Shown: piece after piece, positions 58,748-64,000 of the stretch
Layout: each line of letters opens with the position of its first letter
Numbering within the stretch: position 1 is the stretch's first letter
Assembly (NCBI RefSeq): GCF_002734215.1
Contig: NZ_NSEB01000004.1
Coordinates: forward strand, 62,001-126,000
Length of the DNA stretch: 64,000 nucleotides
DNA from: Fredinandcohnia onubensis
GTDB taxonomy: Bacteria; Bacillota; Bacilli; Bacillales; Bacillaceae_L
Direction of reading: 5' to 3'
Notes under the pieces: model-generated
The model's database searches: none
What the model was told of the DNA's origin: nothing
What the model saw: the letters and a program-made list of their open reading frames with translations, nothing else
Program-made: the position numbers and the translations under genes

Positions 58748-60616
58748 ATGAGGATTCATTTTACAGGTGATTTAGCCGAGGTGCTAGATGGGGTTCGAAT
58801 TCTTTGTGATGATTTGGGATTAGAAGTTACGGAGGACGGATACCCGATTGAAGTAGTAAATCGGCAAGGTCCGTTAGTCGTTACGAACAAACAGATTATC
58901 TTTGATAAAAAGATTCATTTTTTCAGAGGATTAGGGCTATGGCTTCAACACAAAGAAAGGAACAATGATTTCCATCTAACCGAAGAGCCTCAATTTGAAA
59001 CAAGTGGAGCGATGATTGATGTATCTAGAAACGCGGTTTTAACGGTAGACGGCATTAAAATGCTGCTGCGTAAAATGGCCGTGATGGGCCTAAACATGGC
59101 GATGGTTTATACAGAGGATACGTATGAGGTTCCAGAAGTTCCTTACTTCGGATATATGCGTGGGAGATATACGGAAAAGGAAATTCGTGATTGTGATGAG
59201 TATGCTTTTCAATTAGGGATTGAAATGATACCGTGTATCCAAACATTGGCCCATTTAAAGGAAGCACTGAAATGGGGTTATGCGAATGAAATTAAGGATA
59301 CAGATGATATACTGCTCGTCGGTGAACCGAAAACCTACGAGTTTTTAAAACATTTGATTGAGGCAGCTGTTAGACCGTATCGGACAAAAAGGATCCATAT
59401 CGGAATGGATGAAGCCTTGCAGTTAGGTCGCGGTAAGTATATGGAGAAAAATGGGTATGATGACCGTTTTGAAATTATGAACAAGCACCTTCAGGAAGTT
59501 GTATCAATTACCGAGGAATTCGGCTTGGAACCAATGATTTGGAGTGATATGTATTTTCGTTTAGCTTCTAAAAACGGGAATTATTATGACTTTGATGAGA
59601 CGGTATTGGAACAGGTTAAACAATCTATTCCTAACGTCCAAATGGTGTATTGGGATTACTATCATGCCGAAGAGGAATTTTATGAGGGAATGTTAAATAC
59701 CCATAAACGAATCGTATCGGATCCACTTTTTGCAGGCGGTATATGGACCTGGAATGGAATCTCTCCGAACTATGCGAGGGCCTTTCGAAATTCGGAGGCC
59801 GCATTAAATGCCTGTAGAAAAACAGGAATTAAAGAAGTATTTACAACAATGTGGGGTGACAATGGAGCTGAAACTCCAATTCAAACCGCGCTTCCAGGAC
59901 TGCAATTGTTTGCTGAGCACACATATCATCAAGAGGTGAGCCGAGAACATTTGGAAGAACGTTTTTATTACTGCACAGGTTATCAGTTAAATGATTTCTT
60001 TTTGTTAAACCAAATGGATGAGATCCCAGGAGTCATGGAGGATAACTTATATTCCTCAAATTCGTCTAAATTCTTGCTTTGGCAGGATGTGTTAATGGGA
60101 CTGTTTGATGAAAATATAAAAGGATTGCCGATTGCTGACCATTACAAGGGTTTAGTGGAAAAGCTAAAGACAGCTAAGGAACGCAATCTAGGTGCTGAAA
60201 AATTGTTTCACTTTTATGAGCAACTAGCAAAAGTCTTAAGTGAAAAGGCTGAGTTGGGAATTGAGCTAAAGCTTGCCTATGATAACGGGGATAAAACCGG
60301 GGTAAAGGTGTGCCTTGAAAAGGTAGAGCTTCTTAGAGTAGAAATTGATGCTTTACGAAAGGCAAACAGGGATGTATGGTTTACCGTCAATAAACCGTTT
60401 GGATGGGAAGTTCTAGACATGCGATACGGCGGCTTACTAACACGGATCGAAACAGCAGACTATCGGTTGAATCAATGGCTGAACGGTAACATTTCAACAC
60501 TGGCAGAACTAGAAGAAGTGCGACTTCGTTACGACGGTCCAGAACAATTCCCTGAAAACGTAACACTAGGAAGAGGCGAAACCTACAACCGAATCGCCAC
60601 AGCAAGCGCAACATAA
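58748..60616 (+). CDS. Beta-N-acetylhexosaminidase (GH20)
   Basis: A 622-residue cytoplasmic protein of glycoside hydrolase family 20, which removes terminal GlcNAc or GalNAc using a substrate-assisted mechanism. The catalytic Asp-Glu pair is in RIHIGMDEALQLGRGKY (about residue 222); GH20 features RNAVLTVDGIKMLLRKMAVMG with YTEDTYEV, EMIPCIQTLAHLKEALKW and the stabilising Trp segments MIWSDMYF and GIWTWNG are present. The family's secretion signal is absent, so it acts on sugars brought in by the ABC transporter. AAGGAGG precedes the ATG after a repeat element. Confidence 0.93.
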   Translation: MRIHFTGDLAEVLDGVRILCDDLGLEVTEDGYPIEVVNRQGPLVVTNKQIIFDKKIHFFRGLGLWLQHKERNNDFHLTEEPQFETSGAMIDVSRNAVLTVDGIKMLLRKMAVMGLNMAMVYTEDTYEVPEVPYFGYMRGRYTEKEIRDCDEYAFQLGIEMIPCIQTLAHLKEALKWGYANEIKDTDDILLVGEPKTYEFLKHLIEAAVRPYRTKRIHIGMDEALQLGRGKYMEKNGYDDRFEIMNKHLQEVVSITEEFGLEPMIWSDMYFRLASKNGNYYDFDETVLEQVKQSIPNVQMVYWDYYHAEEEFYEGMLNTHKRIVSDPLFAGGIWTWNGISPNYARAFRNSEAALNACRKTGIKEVFTTMWGDNGAETPIQTALPGLQLFAEHTYHQEVSREHLEERFYYCTGYQLNDFFLLNQMDEIPGVMEDNLYSSNSSKFLLWQDVLMGLFDENIKGLPIADHYKGLVEKLKTAKERNLGAEKLFHFYEQLAKVLSEKAELGIELKLAYDNGDKTGVKVCLEKVELLRVEIDALRKANRDVWFTVNKPFGWEVLDMRYGGLLTRIETADYRLNQWLNGNISTLAELEEVRLRYDGPEQFPENVTLGRGETYNRIATASAT

Positions 60617-60617
60617 G

Positions 60618-60688
60618 TCTGGGACAGAGGGACAGGTCCCTTGTCCCTGTAAAAAAATGGTGGGACGAGGGACCTGTCCCCTTGACCC
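60618..60688. repeat. Dispersed GGGACA inverted-repeat element, full copy
   Basis: TCTGGGACAGAGGGACAGG then TCCCTTGTCCCTG and GGGACGAGGGACCTGTCC. It starts one to three bases after the GH20 stop codon and precedes the binding site of the SGNH gene. Confidence 0.95.
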
Positions 60689-60705
60689 AAATGGGGGGAT
60701 GAAAA

Positions 60706-61764
60706 ATGCAAGAGGAGTTGCAGTGGTACAGTCCAAAAGAAAAGCCTTTTCGTTTAAGTGGTTTTGCGTGGTTTAATGAGGAAGAACGATATCGGCGACT
60801 TCCTGTCAATCCGGAATATCATATTCCGCCACGTGTGGATGAATTAGCGGATCATACTTCCGGTGGGCAAATTAGTTTTCGGACAAATGCTACAAAGCTT
60901 GAAATAAAAGTAAAGCTAACGGATGCAGCCTACATGGGGCATATGACGGCCTCTGGTCAATGTGGGTTTGATGTATACGTGGGGGAACCTGGGCAACAAC
61001 AGTATTATACAACTGCGATTCCATCACTAGACGATCAATCTTATGAGAAAATGGTATGGGATTTTACCAATAGTAATCAGCACTCGAGTGAGCATTTCAG
61101 AGAGGTAACGTTGTATTTTCCTTTGTATCAGGGGGTAGAAGAGGTTTTAATCGGAACTAATCCAAGTGCAATTATTAAACCGCCTACTCCGTATTCTTCA
61201 GATAAACGAGTGATTTTCTATGGTACATCCATTACGCAGGGGGCTTGTGCCAGTAGGCCCGGCATGTCGTACACAAATATCCTTAACCGAAGATTTAATT
61301 TTGAATTTATTAATCTAGGATTCTCCGGAAGTGGGAGAGGTGAGCAAGGAGTGGCCTTAACCATCAGAGAAATCGAACGGCCAGCCTGCTTTGTCCTCGA
61401 TTATGAGGCAAATGTTTCATACAAGGAATATAAAGAGACACTACTTCCTTTTATCGAAACCTATCGGGAAGTTCATCCGGATGCTCCTATTGTCATAGTG
61501 TCACGAATTCCATTTGTACTGGATAAAGAAATTGGAGAGTACGAGGATTATCAAAACCGTAGAGAGTACTCGAAATCAACTGTGGAAAAATTAAAGCAAC
61601 AAGGCGATAAAAATATTTCATTTATAGATGGATCTACATTGTTAGGGGAATACTGGCATGAATGCACAGTCGATGGAATCCATCCGAATGACCTAGGATT
61701 CATGGAAATGGCAAATCGTATGGAGAGTGCGTTTGCATTTTTAAAGACTCATAAAGGTGATTAG
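60706..61764 (+). CDS. SGNH/GDSL family hydrolase
   Basis: 352 residues: an N-terminal beta-rich domain (about 1-160) and a C-terminal SGNH esterase domain (about 165-345). Catalytic motifs are FYGTSITQGA (nucleophile Ser), NLGFSGSGRGEQG (Gly and oxyanion Asn/Ser), VIVSRIPFV region, and DGIHPNDLGF (Asp and His). It probably removes O-acetyl groups from sugars. GGGGGG precedes the ATG 6 bp before the start. It sits between GH20 and the CE7 esterase genes, so three acyl-hydrolase-type genes lie together in this locus. Confidence 0.87.
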   Translation: MQEELQWYSPKEKPFRLSGFAWFNEEERYRRLPVNPEYHIPPRVDELADHTSGGQISFRTNATKLEIKVKLTDAAYMGHMTASGQCGFDVYVGEPGQQQYYTTAIPSLDDQSYEKMVWDFTNSNQHSSEHFREVTLYFPLYQGVEEVLIGTNPSAIIKPPTPYSSDKRVIFYGTSITQGACASRPGMSYTNILNRRFNFEFINLGFSGSGRGEQGVALTIREIERPACFVLDYEANVSYKEYKETLLPFIETYREVHPDAPIVIVSRIPFVLDKEIGEYEDYQNRREYSKSTVEKLKQQGDKNISFIDGSTLLGEYWHECTVDGIHPNDLGFMEMANRMESAFAFLKTHKGD

Positions 61765-61815
61765 TAGTTCCTAGTCACTGTCAAGAAACGATTAAAAGTA
61801 TTTGGGAGGGTTATT

Positions 61816-62766
61816 TTGTTATATTTCGAACAACAAATCAAAGAATATGAAACATATAAACCACCTTTAACAAAGACGAAGGACTTCCATACATTTTGGG
61901 AAGATACGTTAAAAGAGTCTGAGCAACTCCCTTTGCAAAGCCATTTACTAAAAGAAGAATATCCGATTAAGCAGATCGACGCCTATAACGTTACCTACCA
62001 AGGATTTGGTGGGACACCAATAAGAGGACATTATATTTTACCGAAAGAAGCCAAGGAAAACCTGCCTTGTATCATTTTGTACCATGGTTATGGCATGGAT
62101 AAGGGGTCTATTTCAGATTATATGAAATGGGTTATACAGGGATATGCAGTTCTAGCGATTGATAATCGTGGGCATGGTGAGAGTAGCGACGACTCTGGCT
62201 ACATGACTGGAACAAATGGGACATGGGTGTTACATGGTATTCTAGACAAAACCGAATATTATTATCGAAAAGTATACATCGATAATAAACGTGCAATCGA
62301 TTTTCTGTTTACAAGACCTGAAATCGATAAAAGTCGGATTTGTATTTATGGTGGAAGCATGGGTGGAGGAATCTCCCTAGCCGTGGCAGCCTTAGATAAT
62401 CGGCCAAAATTAGTAATAGCTGATGTGCCGAATATGTGTAATATTGAACTAGCTATTCAGCTGAAGCTAGAAGGATCGTTAGTTAGCCTCGAGAATTACT
62501 TTGCAAGATATCCTGAAAAGACACATCAAGTTTTCAATAACCTAAGTTACTTTGATAATCTGAATTTTGCTTCCATGATAAAAAGTAAGACGAGAGTAAC
62601 AATTGCGCTGAAAGATCCGGTTTGTCCACCACAATCGATTTTTGGTGTATATAATCACATTGAAGCAGAGAAGAGTTATGTCGTTTATCCGTTTACTGGA
62701 CATAACGTTGGGGGCATTAGCTCACATCTTGATGATACGCTTAAATATGTAAATGAAAATTTATAA
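61816..62766 (+). CDS. CE7-type acetyl esterase (acetyl xylan esterase/cephalosporin-C deacetylase family)
   Basis: 316 residues of the CE7 family, cytoplasmic enzymes that deacetylate short oligosaccharides. Evidence: IILYHGYGMDKGS, VLAIDNRGHGESSD, the nucleophile in ICIYGGSMGGGISLAVAA, Asp in IALKDPVCPP and His in FTGHNVGG. The start is TTG 61816 with GGGAGGG 6 bp upstream. It is the last gene of the glycan locus; a GCACAA-type hairpin follows at 62803. Confidence 0.9.
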   Translation: MLYFEQQIKEYETYKPPLTKTKDFHTFWEDTLKESEQLPLQSHLLKEEYPIKQIDAYNVTYQGFGGTPIRGHYILPKEAKENLPCIILYHGYGMDKGSISDYMKWVIQGYAVLAIDNRGHGESSDDSGYMTGTNGTWVLHGILDKTEYYYRKVYIDNKRAIDFLFTRPEIDKSRICIYGGSMGGGISLAVAALDNRPKLVIADVPNMCNIELAIQLKLEGSLVSLENYFARYPEKTHQVFNNLSYFDNLNFASMIKSKTRVTIALKDPVCPPQSIFGVYNHIEAEKSYVVYPFTGHNVGGISSHLDDTLKYVNENL

Positions 62767-62802
62767 AAGTAAGAAGTTCACGAAAACTTTATGAGAACAA
62801 AC

Positions 62803-62845
62803 AAGGCACAAAGAGTAGCTAAAACCACTCATTGTGCCTATTTGT
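62803..62845 (+). terminator. GCACAA-type hairpin, copy 3
   Basis: AGGCACAAAGAGTAG and CCACTCATTGTGCCT form a stem with a few mismatches and are followed by ATTTGTGTTT. It probably ends the glycan operon; nearly identical to the stem at 42033 and followed by the same type of element. Confidence 0.75.
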
Positions 62846-62850
62846 GTTTA

Positions 62851-64000
62851 TTAGGATTGGGGAAGCGAACCTGTCCCAGTGTCCCCAGCTGCTGGGACAA
62901 GGGACCTGTCCCTGCGTCCCACTATTTTTTCGTAGTGTACGAGTCTTGTTTCGAATAGTTTTAATGGGTCGTAGTAGACTTCTGGGTTTGATTTCATTTT
63001 TGCCAAGGTTTCTTTGTCTTGTTCTATACGGTCTTTTGTTTGGTCGATTGCTCGTGAAAGTCCATCTAAAGGTTCCTTATAGAATAAGCTGACATCCTGA
63101 GGCAATGACCGCTTGAAAAAGTCGAATTGCTGCCAGAACTTACGTTGGATGGATTCCACAACTTCAGCGTAAGAAGCATTTTCTACATATTTTTTGTACT
63201 GGTTGAGCATGTAGGATTGCTGTTTTTGTGGTAGCAAGCCCAACACTTTGCCTGCGCCTTTTAGCAATACTTGCGCTGGATTGTGGCGAAGCATGATGTT
63301 CTCCTTATCAATTTGGATTTGATAAGTCATGCGACCAATGTCTCGGCGCCAGTCCTCAACGACTTTAAAGTCACATTCCAACTTAAGCTCTTTTTCAGGA
63401 TAGACCTCAGACAGTGACTGAGTCATGTCATTTAAATATTCTTGAGTTGCAACCAACTTCGAATTGGAGTTTTCGAGCCACTCTTGAAGCTTAGTAGAAA
63501 GACCTGGTATAACCTCTTGATGGAATAAACGCTGAATCTCTTCGTTCATTTTTTCATTTAACTCAATATGCAATTGGTTGAGGTTGCTGTCTTCTGTAAT
63601 AATCTCCGAGCAGCCTGTAAGGATCTTTGGTATTTTTTCAGAAAGATCTCGTTTAACGTCCGCGATTACTTTGGAGAATGAATCCGTAATCTCTTTACTT
63701 TTCTCGGTTTCCTTATCATGAAGGCTATTTAAAAATCCAGCTAACCTTGTATTGTATTCTTCATTATGCGCGATTACATCGAGTAATTTGTTCTCTGCAT
63801 CGGCACGTTTTTTCAATAGGCTTGAAATCACTTTTCTCAATAAAAATAGGGTTTTTCCAACACGATAATTCGTTCCGAAGCCTATTTTAATATCGCGTAA
63901 GAAGTTCATGTTTCTTACTGAATGAATCACCGCATCTGGGAAGTATTCCTGTATTTTCACTGTGTCCAATGTATTACGCAATACAAAATGGACCGGAGTA
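62851..64000 (-). CDS. Probable dynamin-like GTPase, C-terminal part (5' end outside window), repeat-derived tail
   Basis: An incomplete protein; its frame is open past the window edge (TPVHFVLRNTLDTVKIQ... looks like the end of a GTP-binding domain). The rest is long helices with many Glu/Lys/Gln residues, the look of a dynamin-type stalk: KITDS-like KSKEITDSFSKVIADVKRDL, LQEWLENSNSKLVATQEYLN and KDRIEQDKETLAKMKSN. No G motif is in view, so the class is inferred. The last 20 or so residues (RRDRSLVPAAGDTGTGSLPQ) are coded by a repeat element. One A fewer in the preceding A6 tract would give a stop right after HYEK, as in the VOC gene. Confidence 0.65.
   Translation of the reverse strand, partial: TPVHFVLRNTLDTVKIQEYFPDAVIHSVRNMNFLRDIKIGFGTNYRVGKTLFLLRKVISSLLKKRADAENKLLDVIAHNEEYNTRLAGFLNSLHDKETEKSKEITDSFSKVIADVKRDLSEKIPKILTGCSEIITEDSNLNQLHIELNEKMNEEIQRLFHQEVIPGLSTKLQEWLENSNSKLVATQEYLNDMTQSLSEVYPEKELKLECDFKVVEDWRRDIGRMTYQIQIDKENIMLRHNPAQVLLKGAGKVLGLLPQKQQSYMLNQYKKYVENASYAEVVESIQRKFWQQFDFFKRSLPQDVSLFYKEPLDGLSRAIDQTKDRIEQDKETLAKMKSNPEVYYDPLKLFETRLVHYEKIVGRRDRSLVPAAGDTGTGSLPQS
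62861..62922. repeat. Dispersed GGGACA inverted-repeat element, diverged full copy
   Basis: GGAAGCGAACCTGTCCCAGT on the left, AGCTGCT in the centre, then GGGACAAGGGACCTGTCCC and TGCGTCCCA. It lies within the last codons of the leftward gene. Confidence 0.88.

Noticed and set aside
855-62922. CRISPR array or tandem repeat origin for the GGGACA copies
   Set aside because: The copies are scattered between genes at irregular distances with no spacers of constant length and no cas genes.

Overview
The window is AT-rich DNA from a Gram-positive, low-GC Firmicute. Strong AGGAGG-type ribosome binding sites, TTG and GTG starts, lipobox lipoproteins, an LTA-synthase-like enzyme, a MurR/RpiR regulator, a YesL (DUF624) protein and CE7/GH20 sugar enzymes all suggest a member of the Bacillaceae (inference: the broad Bacillus/Neobacillus/Mesobacillus group). 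Most of it looks like accessory catabolic and cell-surface chromosome. I see no rRNA, tRNA, CRISPR array, intact transposase or prophage block.

Layout. (1) 1-583: end of an HD-GYP gene. (2) 923-8355: a sugar-acid locus with an IclR regulator, SDR, two FAH-fold enzymes, a KdgT permease, a GucD-type aldehyde dehydrogenase and a divergent PEP mutase/ICL-family gene. Its likely products are pyruvate and 2-oxoglutarate. (3) 8671-13606: an AEC transporter, a small unknown protein, a lipoprotein and a PQQ-type beta-propeller fused to a CuA-like cupredoxin. (4) 13855-20632: a FadR-type GntR regulator, three matching TGGTNNNACCA sites, a split UxaA/Suy-type dehydratase or lyase, a TRAP transporter and a zinc alcohol dehydrogenase, forming a second acid-catabolism operon. 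(5) 20936-33566: a VOC protein, surface-glycan genes (GT2-GtrA, a polytopic membrane protein, Ugd, an amidase, an LTA-synthase-like protein with a degenerate HAD domain), a VWA lipoprotein and an FkbM methyltransferase. (6) 33922-46393: large exported proteins (PHP + metallophosphoesterase + GLUG repeats; a GHL10-like protein), TraX, a VanX-like lipoprotein and an unknown secreted protein. (7) 46717-62766: one long run of co-directional genes: RpiR regulator, YesL, sugar ABC transporter, DUF4127, FAD oxidoreductase, cytoplasmic GHL10-like protein, NanE, ROK kinase, esterase, GH20, SGNH hydrolase and CE7 esterase. This reads as an uptake and degradation system for an acetylated, amino-sugar-containing (probably ManNAc-containing) glycan. 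(8) 62851-64000: the end of a probable dynamin-like GTPase gene.

The most unusual overall signal is a family of about 70-bp GC-rich inverted-repeat elements, full or half copies, found more than 20 times. The core GGGACAGGTCCCTTGTCCC is followed by its own reverse complement. They sit mostly at the stop codons of genes, and in several places they have been read into proteins as new C-terminal tails or as an internal segment. A second hairpin family precedes three of them, and an operator-like ~100-bp block occurs twice. The candidate new systems are the acetylated amino-sugar glycan locus, the PQQ-CuA fusion, the pseudo-HAD/LTA-synthase fusion and the stop-codon-associated repeat family.
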